Shown here: one piece after another, positions 35,790 through 48,330 of the stretch | How the letters are laid out: the number at the start of each line of letters is the position of its first letter | How positions within the stretch are numbered: the first letter of the stretch is position 1 | From: Cryptomeria japonica | Lineage: Eukaryota > Streptophyta > Pinopsida > Cupressales > Cupressaceae | Assembly: GCF_030272615.1 (NCBI RefSeq) | Contig: NC_081410.1 | Coordinates: forward strand, 508,113,942 to 508,177,941 | Length of the DNA: 64,000 bases | Direction of reading: 5' to 3' | Position numbers and translations under genes: made by a program | Notes under the pieces: generated by a model | What the model was told of the DNA's origin: nothing | The model's input: the letters and a program-made list of their open reading frames with translations, nothing else | Databases searched by the model: none

Positions 35790-36060
35790 CCACCCTTGAT
35801 GTTGAGAGAGCTCACAATCAAATTTTGAAGTGTTAGAAACTAAACTTTTGTAATTGTTTTGGAGAAGATATCTACTAGTTATAGTTGAGCGCTGATGTAT
35901 TCCAATTTCACTTGCTCATTTTGCACCAAATATTAGATTAAAGGATACTTTACATTAAAATTCTTTGTCCTACTATGGTGGACTAGATTCTTTGCTAACT
36001 TGATGGCAGTGATGTTATCACAAAAAAATAATATAGGGTGAATTTACTTCTTTCCAATTT
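35790..36060 (-). pseudogene. old Ty1/copia RNase H fragment with polypurine tract
   Basis: On the minus strand from 36060 the sequence reads a copia RNase H C-terminus: CDNITAIKLAKN, then KNFNVKY, then VDIFSKTI, with stops. It ends in an AACATCAAGGGTGGGTG polypurine-like tract and the start of an LTR (TGTAATATTG). Copia C inserted a few bases inside that LTR. The pre-LTR wording is close to that of the LTR element at 56527-59017. Confidence 0.65.
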
Positions 36061-36094
36061 CTTCTAAAAATTTTTTAAGACAAAGAGATGTACT

Positions 36095-39000
36095 ATTTTT
36101 GAAAAATAATAGATCACAAACCCCACCTTGTATCTCTTTTTCCTAAAGTAAATATTATCTTCTCTATCAAGCCTTGAATTAAATATTAAAATATTGTTTT
36201 TCTTCTTTTTCACAATTGAAAATTATTTTCTCAAATATTACCAAAACCAATGTAATCTCTTTCTCACAAATTTATTTTTCCTTTAAAAATGATTTATTTT
36301 TCACTTTAAAATGCAAATTCTCTCTTTCAAATAAGGATTGCTCACTACAAAAAAAAATTTCAGCCACAAATTAATTTTCCTCTCATATCTCATTCATAAC
36401 ATCCAAAAATATCTAGTTCCATATCTTAATTTGATATACCTTTCACACTTTATTCATAATTATTACATTTTTCTTCAAAATTCTTTACTCTTTCACTTTC
36501 AAGACTATATTCTCTTTTACTCACCTTTTGGATTTTACCTACTAATGTGCCTACAAAAACACTGCCATGTTGTCTCATACCCCCTATGCTCATATCCTTT
36601 TAAAATAAGACTTGTCTTTCCCTCGCTAACAAAAGTTGTTTTATAGGTTGATATTTCTCATAGAGCCAATCTTTGAATTATGAAAGCATCCCTTTTTAGT
36701 GCCACTACTGCTTTACTATTGGTCACTTGACATCATATTATACTCACATGAATGTTTCATGTTCCTCTTCCTCATGGAATAATGCTAGTCATGAACTACT
36801 CACAATTAAATGAGCTCTAAGATTGATGTTGATTTAGAGGCTTATATCCTCTTGTTAGTATCAGTGTTGGTTCCCAATCCACCCATACCATAGTTTGATA
36901 CTAATCCTTTGTTGGCTCTTTAGAATGTTCCAAGTGTGAAAATTACAACTTATATTAATTTTCCTTTACGGTCCTCATCATCATGTTATCTCCACTCTAA
37001 TGTCTTGTCTTCCTATGGAGTCAAGAAAATGGCTTCTCCTCTCTCCTCTTCTCTTTTTATTGCTGAGGATAATGAGGTTTATTGGACTAGTTTTCAACAT
37101 AGGAAGAAAGGAAGCATGTCTCACATTCCCATGCCTAAATTAAGGGTGTGCATTTTTCTCTCTCTAATGCTATTGTCTAGTTTTGTTGTTTATTGGCTAT
37201 TGGTAACAAATTTTCTTCTTAAGTTCTCTATACTTTATTTTTCTTTGTTATCCATTTTGTAATTTTTTGTGGTTATTGTGCTTCAAGCCAACAAGATTTG
37301 TGAATAGATTTGTAAATGGTTGAAACCTCATTTAAATTTCTTCTTTATTTTGTATGGGACGTAGATGCTTTATCCAAATCATCTAATAAAAATTCATGTA
37401 AGTTAAATTTATGGTTGTTTCAATGTATCACATGGTGACAATAGTAGTAAATATCAAACATCTATTTATGTTGTTTTAATTAGATATAGTAGGAGATGGC
37501 ATGAACTATTACATAAAAACCAAATAGACACACAAGTGGGAGGAACTCACAAGTAGTGAGACCACCAAAAAAAAATATGAGAAGACCCTTTTTCGAAACA
37601 AAAGCATTTGACCAGAGCAACTAATTCGCAAGAACAAGGGTCCTGACCCAATAAAGGATTCACATAATCAAAACTAATGGATTTAGGAAGGGACCCCAAA
37701 CCATCTTCTAGGAAAACCGCCTTGGACTACAACCAAAGAAACCAAGGGAATAGTGAAATAACAATGGAATTTGAAAGGATTCCCACAAGATTTTACTTGT
37801 AGGACCACCTTGAACAGAGACTGTCTCAGACTAGGAAGGACACCACAAAGATCTAAAGGCACCCAAAAACCTTGCAATAGTATAATCGCCTAGCCATTCC
37901 AAAAAAATACTAAATCATATAACTAGAGAATGGACTAGAAAAAAAAGCCCAAAGGATTTTGAAAGCCATCCCTAAACATTTTACTGGTTGAAACCACAAA
38001 AATATAGCATCATGGGCCACCTCAATAGGTCTTTTATTAGTAGAACCACTAACCCTAGTAGGCTTCTCAAAGGAGATTCCAAACCCTTTAAGAAAAAATG
38101 CCCTAAAGAACAACAAAGATAGAGAAATATTTTCCTTAGTGTCCACCATAAGAGAAATTTAAGTAGTAGCCCCAAGAGCATCTACCTCGAAAGGAGGAGT
38201 AGAGAACCACTCCAACCACCACAACCAAATTGACCTTAATAGTAGGAACAAATATCCTTGAAGGAGAAGAAATAAAGGAAGAGGTCCCCACGAGAACTTC
38301 AAAACTATGAAAATCCACTCTCTCGCAGCTCCAAAAGGGAGACCTAGTGGGCACCACCTCAAGAGGACCCACAGGGGGGAATGGGGAGAAAAGGGCATAC
38401 AGAGAAGTCCAAGAAGAAAATAGTGCCACCCAAAAGAAGGCAAAGACCAGTACAAAAATAGGCACAAAGGAAGAAAAAACTTCTCTAGTAATACCCACCT
38501 AGGGATACCATCCCCCAGCACATCACCAATGCCAAAAACTACTTTCAGAATATACCCCTCTTCAAAAAGGACATCGTCCACCTCCAAAACAAGTAGAGAT
38601 ATAGAAACACATAAACTCCCTCCACTAAATCAAACAAGCATAGAGAATCCCAAGGCAACCAAGCATTGTTGCAATGGAATAGCAAGGAGGAAGCTGTACA
38701 CAAAACCACCAGAAAGGGCCCCAAATAGAAACAAGGGCAGGGACAACACCTAGATCAGGAGAGAGAAGAGAAAGATAAAGGTCCCTAGGCCACACCCAAC
38801 TAGAGAAAGCACGTCTAAGGAGGTGCAAGGGAAGGCCATCCAAGACAAGCGCAACCATGCAAGCACCACACAAGATCCTTTGCAGTAGAGATATGAACAG
38901 GGGAGGACCCACACAAGTGTACAAAAGAGAGAAAGTCTGATCCAAAACACCAACATGTTGGGGAGCCATTACACTAGGAATAGGAAGGCCCCCAAACAAG

Positions 39001-40375
39001 GATTGCAAGAGAAAAGGCCACCAACCTAGGGACCCAGGCATGACCAAATAGGAAAAAACCCAAAAAGAGGGGCCACAAAATAGGTGGAAAGTTGAAAAAA
39101 TACCATTCCATTCCTCGCTTGAAAACTATAGCACTAATTTTACATATGTTGGTGGTTGCCACTAGACCATCCCCATCACCATCCTCATTCACATCTTTCT
39201 CTTCTCTATCCTCTAATGTGCCGGAAGAAAATTTTCCACCAAAATCCCTAGTAGAGCACATCATCCGCTTTTCGTACATCTGGCTATCTTGTTTCCCTTT
39301 TCTATTCTATTTATTTATTTTTTGATGGAAGATTTTATATGATCGAGAAATAACTTTGTGCTACCTAATATCGGAGTATGAGTATTTAGGCATAAAGCTC
39401 TTTGGGTAAGAGGCTAAGCATTGCAGGTTATTTATCCTACCAAATTCACTTGGGGCATGATTTTTGTCTCGCCCATTATTTAGTGGGGCCCATATAGTCG
39501 ACAAGACACAATCCTTCATGGGATCATTGAGAACCATTCAACTTCACCAATAGATCAAGGGCTCATTGACCCCTTTTGTCTTTATCATCAATATTGAAGG
39601 TGAATATGATAATCATTGATTACGGATATTACAAATGACTTGCTACAAATTTTTCAAGAAAATTAAGGTAATGTTTTCTAAAACACATTTAAGATTTTTA
39701 TTCATTCAAGTCTATTTTTTGATTGTAGGAATCACTAAATCTTGAGGAGATTCTAGTGATTATCAAACTGTCTAAAAAGGCGGCCTTATTGGAGGAGTAG
39801 GTAAATACACCACGCAATTATCCCTTTAAAAAAAATATTGGGTGCTAAATTGCTTGTTACTAATTCATTAGGCAACAACCAAACATGTCTTGAATAAAGG
39901 TGTAGAAGGCTTAATTTTAGGACTCTTGTAGATGTTACACGTGGAACAACTCAAAATTATAAAAAAAATTATGAACTATATTTTTTAAAACTTTAATTAT
40001 AAATTATAAAATCAAGAAAAACAAAGAAAATTTATATCTGTAAAATAACACTTATATTATATTTATATTTTCTAGTGTGACTAGTATACTTATATTTGAA
40101 AAGTATATTTAAAATATGTCGAGAGATATCTTATAATAGAAGAGAATCATCTTAAAGTCCTGCATGCAAAAAATTGTGAATCTAGCCGGAGATAAGTGGC
40201 GAGGGTTCTATTTTATTTGGATTAATAAAATAACACCTCCACAAAAGCTGAAACATGACATATTTCATGCATTTACTTGTCATTTGCATTTTAAATTGTT
40301 TCAAAAATAGATTTTTGTTTATGAATATGTTAATGTCATTATAGATGCCTCTCGACATAATTAGAACAAAATTAT
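36095..40375 (-). repeat. segmental duplication copy 2, left part
   Basis: The block matches 24145-26280, interrupted by the insert at 37477-39275. It continues on the far side of the gypsy element from 52498 through CYP copy 2. The match is diverged, with many substitutions and indels. No gene is supported apart from the duplicated non-coding sequence. Confidence 0.8.
37477..39275. mobile_element. 1.8 kb insert of unknown class in duplication copy 2
   Basis: Copy 1 is continuous here (about 25530), whereas copy 2 is split. The flanks ACATCTATTTATGTTGTTT (37458-37476) and ACATCTGGCTATCTTGTTT (39276-39294) look like a 19-bp target duplication with four differences. Such a long duplication fits target-primed (LINE or SINE) insertion better than LTR or most DNA elements. 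No poly(A) tail or RT motif is visible. Several long, overlapping, hydrophobic open frames on the minus strand (38587-38136, 39047-38625) lack any recognisable domain and look like composition artefacts. Confidence 0.5.
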
Positions 40376-41711
40376 TGTAGCGTCATAAATTGTACACACT
40401 TGCTAAAGCGGTACAATTTCACACCTAGTTTAGCACCCGCCTTGGCGCAGTTGCACTTTGCATGGCATTTCCCCTTTAGCACTTAATTAATCGAATTAAT
40501 TAGGTCTAAAGGTTCTATTTCACCATTTTCTACATCACAAAGTCGGGCCCTTTCATTAAAGCGTGCCCCTTTCATTTTATTCCTCCAATACATCACTTAA
40601 TCAAAAACCCTAATTGGGCCCTATTCTGAGCTTGGGGGCTTAATTTCGGGGGTCAAAACATCTCGAAATCACCTGTAACTTCGGGATTCTCTCTAAAATC
40701 ATCATATCTGACGGTCCTGAAAATTTGGTGAAAAGTTGTCGAGACCATGGCGCCCGGAGTGCACACGGTCCTGGACATTTTTCCCGAAATTTTAGGAGCG
40801 CGATCCAATCATAAAATAAAGCTTAACCACAAGAAATTGGCGGGATATTCAATCTCTAGGTCAGCCAAAAGACGAAATTGCGACCTAGGGTTTCATACAT
40901 AAGAGCTCTCTTTCTTCATTTGAAAGGATGGGATTTTTGTTTTCAGGAACTTCATATGCAGCGAAAGAGCAGATCTTTGAAGACTTCAACATCTTACAAC
41001 ATCCTTCTATCAAGCATCTATCAAATTCATTCATCCATTTAGGGCTTGGAAGACATTGAAGAACAATAGGAGATTACCGACTGAAGATTGGCTTGTACTC
41101 CTCCCTTGAGGGTTGGACGATGCCGCGGGATACAGATCCGGAGAGAGAAGGTCGAGACAGCACTCTGTATCAAATTGCAGAGCAGAAGACTGGGACAGGG
41201 GCGCTGGGCGCCCTGGTCCTGCCAGGATAGGGGCGCTGGGCACCCTGGTCCCTGGGACAGAGGCGCTGGGTGCCCTGGTCCTCCAGACAGACAGCTTTCA
41301 GATAGCTTCCCGATAGTGTTTCAGAGTGCAGAACAACAGTTTCCAGTGCAGTTTTTAGGACAGTGGCGCCCGCGCCCCCGTCCCGAACATTTTCAGCCCG
41401 ATTTTGACTCCGGTTACATATCTGCATTCTCATCTCATCCTTGTATTTACAGCTATTCATTGTTTAATCTCAATTCTGCAATCTTGTTATTAGTTCATAC
41501 TTGCACTTTGGGATTAGGGTTTGAACTTGCATTACTTGATCTTACAATTTCAACAAGGGAATAGAAATCCTAATAGATATCCCGTGGCTCTCTCTTTCAC
41601 AAAAAGAAGTAGCCAATTGTGCGATATCTCTAGGCTCTTTCGTATTCTGTAATGTGTGTCAAAAGGTAGGATTAGGGCATGTTAACCTAGTCTCGCTTTT
41701 TCCCCCACACA
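40376..41711 (+). repeat. gypsy 5' LTR
   Basis: The 1336-bp repeat starts TGTAGCGTC and ends CACACA. It begins with a perfect 9-bp inverted repeat (AAATTGTAC at 40387-40395, GTACAATTT at 40411-40419). It holds a tandem GC-rich repeat of three units of about 32 bp (41191-41285) built on GGCGCTGGGYRCCCTGGTCC. Confidence 0.95.
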
Positions 41712-41735
41712 TTTTGGTGAACCCGACGTGAACCT
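41712..41735 (+). other. probable primer binding site of the gypsy element
   Basis: TGGTGAACCCGACGTGAACC begins four bases after the LTR. It starts with TGG, as needed to pair with a tRNA CCA end, but I cannot assign the tRNA from memory. It is not the initiator Met type used by the copia elements here. Confidence 0.65.
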
Positions 41736-41850
41736 ATCTTTGCTTCCTCTTGCATTGCATTTGTTAGATCTAGATCTAGATTTAGTGTGTTTTCATTTCA
41801 TTTTTAAAAAGAAAAAAAAAGTGTGTTTCTTTGCATTGGGTGTTTAAGTT

Positions 41851-42620
41851 TTGTGTAATCTTTTCGAAATGTCAGATTTTTATTTGCAAAATGTTCATGC
41901 TTTCGATGATTATTATGAGTATAGCCAAGATGAATTAGATGAAGCTTTAGATGAGTTTTTAAACCCTAAAGATGCCAAACCTTCATTTTACCAAAAATTC
42001 ATAAACCTTGTTACTATGCCATTTAGGTGTGATGAGAAGGATAAGTCGAATGATTCCTCTCAAGGATACATTCCTATCCACTCTTCCACTAAATCTAGTA
42101 ACATGGTTGTTTTCACCAATCCCCTCTATGAGGAGATGTCTCCTTTTGAATCAAAAGACAAACCTTTTAACCGATATGATCATGCTTTGTTGGATGATGC
42201 TCTTGATGACTTTGTGGCTTTATCGAAATCTTTAAACAAGAACAAAACTTCTAAATTAGTTAACATGATAAACTTGAATGAGCATAAAAAGCCTCTCTTT
42301 GAAGTCCAAGGAGCTTATCCTTCTCCCACCTTTCAAGTTTCTAAGTCACCTCTCCTTACTGTCCAAGGAGGGTATGATCATGATTCCTTTCGTATTCCGA
42401 ATAAACCAATCATCACTGTGCAAGGAAGAAAACCTATAAGTCCTTATAATTATGCCAAGCAAATAACTAGAGAGAGTTATCATGCGGTTGCCCATACTTA
42501 TCATACCAGAAATAATAGGTAGCCTAGTCCTCCTCCTGTTATCCCTGTTTCCCTTCCGAATCCTCAACCGGTTCTTCCACAAGCTCCACGTATTTCGAAA
42601 AGTTCTTGGAAAGGAATATG
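41851..42620 (+). pseudogene. gypsy first reading frame at the gag position, no capsid domain seen
   Basis: The frame is open for 223 codons from 41851, with a methionine (MSDFYLQN) near 41869. It stops at TAG 42520-42522, then continues in the same frame as a proline-rich linker (PSPPPVIPV) to a TGA near 42619. Acidic D/E stretches and repeated VQGxYPS-like phrases are visible. I see no retrotransposon gag capsid and no CCHC knuckle, and the space before pol is far too small for a Tat/Ogre gag. Either gag was lost or this is a leader protein joined to pol. Pol lies in the +1 frame relative to it. Confidence 0.55.
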
Positions 42621-45600
42621 ATCTCATAGAACAACTTAAAGCTACCCTTGCTAAGATATCCCTTTGGGATTTGATTCAAACTTCTTCCGCTCATCATGGG
42701 ATGTTACAAGATGCCTTGAAAGATTTGAATGTTCCTCCACCGAATACATCTAGTAATATAGCATCTTTGGTTAACTCTGTGATGAATCCTAAAGCTCAAA
42801 TTGTGTTTACCCAAGATGAGTTGCCTACTAGTGAAATCCAACATCAATATGATCCCTTGATGATTGTGGTTATCATGAAAGACACTGCTATAAGGCGAAC
42901 ACTAGTAGATAATGGCTCTGGTCTTAATGTGTGTAGCATTAATCTTTTGCATAAGATGAATGTGGATACATCCTTAATTGAACCGGACTCTCGTCCTATT
43001 CGAGGCTTTGATAATGTGGCTAAAACTTCATTAGGTACTATCACCTTACCCATCACAGTAGGGCCTGTTACTTTGCCTACACCTATCCATGTTATGTCGG
43101 GAAATCTAACGTACAACTTGCTACTGGGGAGACCTTGGATTCACAGTATGCAAGTTGTCCCTTCTACATTGCATAGACAAGTTAAATTTATTTATAACAA
43201 TAAGACATATACCTTGATAGGTGATACTAATTTTCAAGCTTGTTTGCAAACATCCACTTCTAAGGGGGGTTCTTCTAAGTCGTCCTCATCTAGTGATGAA
43301 TCTTTAAATAAGATACCTATCGATGAATCCTCGCTCTCCGATGATCAAAATTCTTTGGATGAGTCTGGAGCTCTTGGAGAAGATTCTTCTCGACTTGAAA
43401 CTACACATAAGAAGGATTTTGATCCTGGGAAGATCCTCGAAGACGACGATTGGGGATCCCTTGATTTTAATCCTACATTTGTGGGTGAATATAAGGTTCC
43501 TTCTAGAGAAATTAAAGTTGAAAAGAAGGGAGAAGCTGAAAATCATAAAGTTGAAAAGAAAGAAGAAACTAAAAATCAATCAACCTTACCTGAATCTATG
43601 AGTAATAATTTTGTGGCCGCCTCTCAAACTTCTTCTCCTCACATCTCTAATTATGAAGAGTTTGATTCTTTGTCTTATGAAAAACCACCTTCTCTTCCTG
43701 AAATGGCTGATCGTTATGGTCGTGGTTTTCGCATTTTTGCTAAGAATGGGTATCATGGAAAAGGTTGTGGTGCTCATGAACAAGGGATAAGAGTTCCTCT
43801 AGAGACTAATTTTCACAATTATGCCTTTGGACTTGGCTTTAATCCCTGCAAACGTACTAAAGCTTCTAAAAGACCATGCATTAGTGTTAATGCTATCTCT
43901 ACATCTTTATCAATACAACATCCTAAGTATATTGATGGGGATCCTTCGTGTGCCTGTGCTTTGGATGTCTTCCCTACCGACGATGCTTTAGCTGAGTTCT
44001 TGGGAGCCTATGACACTCTTCCTCGTTATCATCACAATAGGGGACTCCCTTATTGTTTGAACACTGAAGCCTATTTTGGAAAAGAGATTGATAATGACGA
44101 GATTGTGAAAGAATTCCCTCAGTTAAAGGATACTCCTCAACAAAGTAATCTTCTCATAAGTGACACCACTAATGTTAAGATGGATCCTTGCAATAAAGAG
44201 AAAGTCATTAAAATTGGGAAATGTTTGGATGAAGAGGAACAGAAACAATATGAAGAACTATTGCATGAATTCCCTGAGATCTTTGCTTGGGCATATTCTG
44301 ACATGCCTGGTATAGATCCTAAGATCGTTACTCATAATATTGTCTTAGTTCCTGATGCTAAGCCCGTGAAACAAAAGATTCGAAAAATGAATCCTAAGGT
44401 GGCTCTGCTTGTTAAGGCTGAGATTGAAAAATTATTGGAGGCTGGATTTATCCGCCCTATTGACTATTCCCCATGGATTTCAAATATTGTCGCTGTGGCT
44501 AAACCAGACAACAAAATAAGAATGTGTACCGACTTTTGGGATCTAAATAAGGCTTCTTTAAAAGATGATTTCCCTCTTCCAAACATTGACATGATAGTTG
44601 ATTCTATGGCAGGACATGCCTTGTTATCCTTCATGGATGGTTTTTCAGGCTACAATCAAATTTTTATTAACCCTCAAGATCAATTCAAAACCGCTTTCAC
44701 CACTCCTTGGGGTACGTTTTGTTGGATAATGATGCCTTTTGGACTTAAAAATGCCGGTGCAACTTATCAACGAGCGATGACCCTTATCTTTCATGATTAT
44801 ATGCATAAGATTTTAGAGGATTATGTTGATGACATTTTAGCCAAATCCTTTCTTCGCATGGATCATATTAAAATCCTTCGTCAAATCTTTGAAAGAATTC
44901 GTAAATATCACATGCGCTTGAATCCCCACAAATGTGTTTTTGGTGTGGATAGTGGAAAACTATTAGGGTTCATAGTTTCGCATCATGGGATTGAGGTGGA
45001 TACTAAGAAAATAGATGTTATTGTCAACATGCCACCTCCTAGAAATGTGTCTCAACTTAAAAGCTTACAAGGAAAGATTCAAGCTATTCGTAGGTTTGTG
45101 TCTCAGCTTGCGGATCGTACCTTTCCTTTTACTCAAATTCTTAAAAAGGATATCACCTTTCAATGGAATGAGGATTGTCAGCAAGCATTTGAAGATTTAA
45201 AAGTGTATTTGGCTAGTCCTCCTATTCTTCAACCTGCCGAACCTTCTAAACCCTTCCTTCTGTATACAACTGCTTCTTCTCATGCTCTCGCAGCATTGTT
45301 GGCACAACATGATAAAGATGGTAAGGAATGTCCGATTTATTACATAAGTCGTACCTTACTCGATTATGAGACCCGATATTCTACAATAGAAAGACAATGC
45401 TTGGCCTTGGCATTTGCGACTCAGAAATTGAGACATTATTTTTTAAATTCAGAAGTCCATGTCATGGTAAAGTTTGATCCTTTGAAGCATCTTTTCTCTA
45501 AAACTGATTTATCAGAATGTCTAGCTAAGTGGGTTATGATGTTAACTGAATTTGACCTTAAATTTGTTTCACAAAGAGCAATTAAAGGACAAGCGTTGAC

Positions 45601-47449
45601 TGATCACTTAGTTGAGGCCCCTTCACCTTTCTCCTTCCCTAACCCTGAGTCCTTTCCTGACGACTTCATTCTTTCTATAGAGAAAGATGAAACTTGGGAG
45701 TTATACTTTGATGGCTCTAAGTGTCGTACGGGATCGGGGGCAGGCGTTGTTCTGGTTTCTCCTACAAAGAAACCTACTCCCTTATCATATCGTCTAAATT
45801 TCCTGTGTACCAATAACATTGCTGAGTATGAGGCTCTTATAGCGGGAATAAAAGCAGCCTTAGCTCTGAACATAAAACACATACATATCTATGGAGATTC
45901 GCAATTGATTATAAGACAAGTAACAGGAATATATCAAGCAAAACAAGACAAATTATCACAATATAAAGATCTTGCCATCTCTTTATTACAGAAATTTGAT
46001 TCTTATACCATGGAACCTGTTCCTCGAAAAGATAATCGACATGCGGACGCAATGGCATGTGTGGCTTCTCTAGTATCTTTAGAGGACCCTATGGTCGATC
46101 TTAATTTTGTTATTCACAACCTTATTTCTCCAGCTATTGAAGATGATTCTAGCTTGGTAACATGTTGTGATTTTATAGACTCAGATGAATGGTACTCGCA
46201 TATCGTAAGATATTTGACTGATGGTACCTTTCCTGATTCCGCTAATAGAAACACTAGGGCTAGAATCCGCAAGCTGTCTGCTAGGTATATCATTCTTTCT
46301 AATGTCCTTTACCGAAGGGGTTATGATGGTCTTCTCCTTCGTTGTCTTAACAAGTCGGAAATCCCTATTGCTCTTGAAGAGGCACATTCAGGTGCCTGTG
46401 GGGGGCATTTTGGGGGCAAATCTTTAGTTCATAGATTGCTTCGTATGGGATACTATTGGCAAACTATGCAGAAGGATTCCTTTTCATTTGTTAAGAAATG
46501 TCATCAATGTCAACAACACAATAATCTGATTCATGCTCCTGCCCAAGAACTCCATTCTCAAGTAGCTTCTTGGCCTTTTTCCGCATGGGGTTTGGATCTT
46601 ATTGGTAAAATCTCTCCTCCTTCATCTCAAGGACACACCTTCATTATAACCGCAACAGATTACTTTACGAAGTGGGTAGAAGCTATTCCCCTTCACTCTA
46701 CCACTGCTGAAGTGATTTGTCAATTTCTTCTAGAAAACATCATTTCTCGATTCGAGATACCTTCTACTATAATCTCAGATAATGGGACATCATTTAAGAA
46801 CAAGGACGTGAAGAAATTCCTCGAGAAGTATCATATCAAACATCGATTTTCTACACCATACTATCCTCAGTCAAATGGTCAAGCCGAATCATCCAATAAG
46901 ATAATTGAACAAATTCTTCGCAAAACCGTGAATAAGCATGGTAAGGATTGGAGTAACCAGCTAATCTATGCTCTTTGGGCCTACCGAACGAGTGTACGAA
47001 TTGCTACGGGAACTACTCCTTATAATCTTGTTTATGGTGCTGACGCTATTATGCCCTTAGAATTAGAGATTCCATCACTTAGGGTTTCTCTCAAAGGTAT
47101 AGTAGATGATGACTTTTATAGAGAACAATGACTTCAACAGCTTGAGATGCTTGATGAACAGTGTATAAACGCTCTTGAGCATATTCAAGCGTATCACAAA
47201 ACTCTACAATGAAGCTATAATGATAAGGTTATTCAACGTTCCTTCTCAGTAGGTGACTTAGTCCTTTATGAGAATCAGCGCAATGTGAATGCCTTACCTG
47301 CAGAAAAGGGAAAATTTAGTCCTAATTGGCTTGGACCATATATCGTTATTGAGGATTATGGATCAGGTGCTTACAAAATAGCGGATGTAGATGGTACGCC
47401 TCTTAAAGAACCTATCAATGCTATGCACTTGCGTAGATATTATGCTTAA
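42482..47449 (+). pseudogene. gypsy pol: protease, G-patch-like block, RT, RNase H, second RNase H, integrase
   Basis: The frame is open for 1549 codons to a TGA at 47129-47131. Family similarity starts near 42610 (EYDLIEQLKAT). The protease has VDNGSGLNV near residue 143, with D-N-G in place of the usual D-S/T-G. A G-patch-like stretch (NGYHGKGCGAHEQGI...FGLGF) lies near residues 408-460. RT has DLNKAS, the FMDGFSGYNQ strand and YVDD near residue 781. Ty3-type RNase H spans about 923-1000 and an archaeal-type second RNase H (YFDGSKCRTGSGAG, EYEAL, GDSQL) about 1072-1200. Integrase has the H-H-C-C finger and the core acids in GLDLIG, SDNGTSF and the NGQAE region. After the TGA the frame goes on to 47449 with one more TGA (near 47212), ending HLRRYYA. 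Confidence 0.92.
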
Positions 47450-48050
47450 TTCTTCATTCTTCATCTATCTTCTTTTCAATTCTTCAACATTGGATAATAT
47501 GTTAGTGTCTCTTAATTAAAGCAAAATAGAATTAAATGTTATGTTGTTTAATCTATATTGCTTCGTTCCTGACAAGCTTGTCTTCTTACTTTATGGTTTG
47601 TCTTGAATTCATTTATGTAAATTGTGAAAGATTTACATTCCATTATGCTAGCATATTATACAGTGTCTTTATGTGTTAAGTAGAATCGTATCATGTTGTG
47701 TTTAAGTTCAGAATTAAATCACATTAGTTATATGATTCTTAGACTTAATGCATATTTCTTCCTTATCATCAATGTTGTACTTGATTAAATATTTAGTTAA
47801 GTCACACATGTATCAATTTAATCATGGGGCATTGAGAAATCAATCACATGGAAATTAAATTCTGAACATACATGTACATTTACCAAATGTATTAGATTTA
47901 ATCAAAACAAAATATACATTGTTTTAAGCATTAAAGATAACACATTTGAGACAAAAGAGACGCATGTATATATACATATATATATGTGTGGATCGTATAC
48001 AAATGTAGGTCACTGTATATCCAAAATGTGACCTCTCCTACATCATAAAA
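47450..48050. other. AT-rich spacer between gypsy pol and the antisense gene
   Basis: No gene is visible. The two genes converge here tail to tail. A TATATATACATATATATA-like simple stretch lies near 47967-47986. The spacer presumably holds both 3' ends. Confidence 0.6.
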
Positions 48051-48243
48051 TCATCTCCTATCCCTAGGGCTAGTGGCTGGAGAATGTTGACTGGACGCTC
48101 CCTCCTGATCTGGCCGTGAAGGTGGACCCATGGGTGTGTAGCGCGATACAGATCGTGAGTGACTCCGAGAGGAACTCCTGCGATCCCTATCCATAAGGAT
48201 CGCGCGATAGGTGGTAGCCTCGGTTTGAGCCGCTGCTAGATCT

Positions 48244-48330
48244 CACCGCGCCTGCTGGAGGTCCTCTGATAGGACTCTCTCTCTCTGTCGCGCCTGCTGG
48301 AGGTCCTCTGATAGGATTCTCTCTCTCTCC
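48244..48330 (-). repeat. 42-bp tandem duplication in exon 3 of the PMD gene
   Basis: GCGCCTGCTGGAGGTCCTCT starts at 48248 and again at 48290, giving two nearly identical 42-bp units. In the protein they are two successive RERxLSEDLQQAR segments, likely part of a coiled coil. Confidence 0.8.

Noticed and set aside
38136-39047. Hydrophobic minus-strand frames that look like membrane proteins
   Set aside because: They overlap in different frames with no family motif and lie in an insert without other coding signs.
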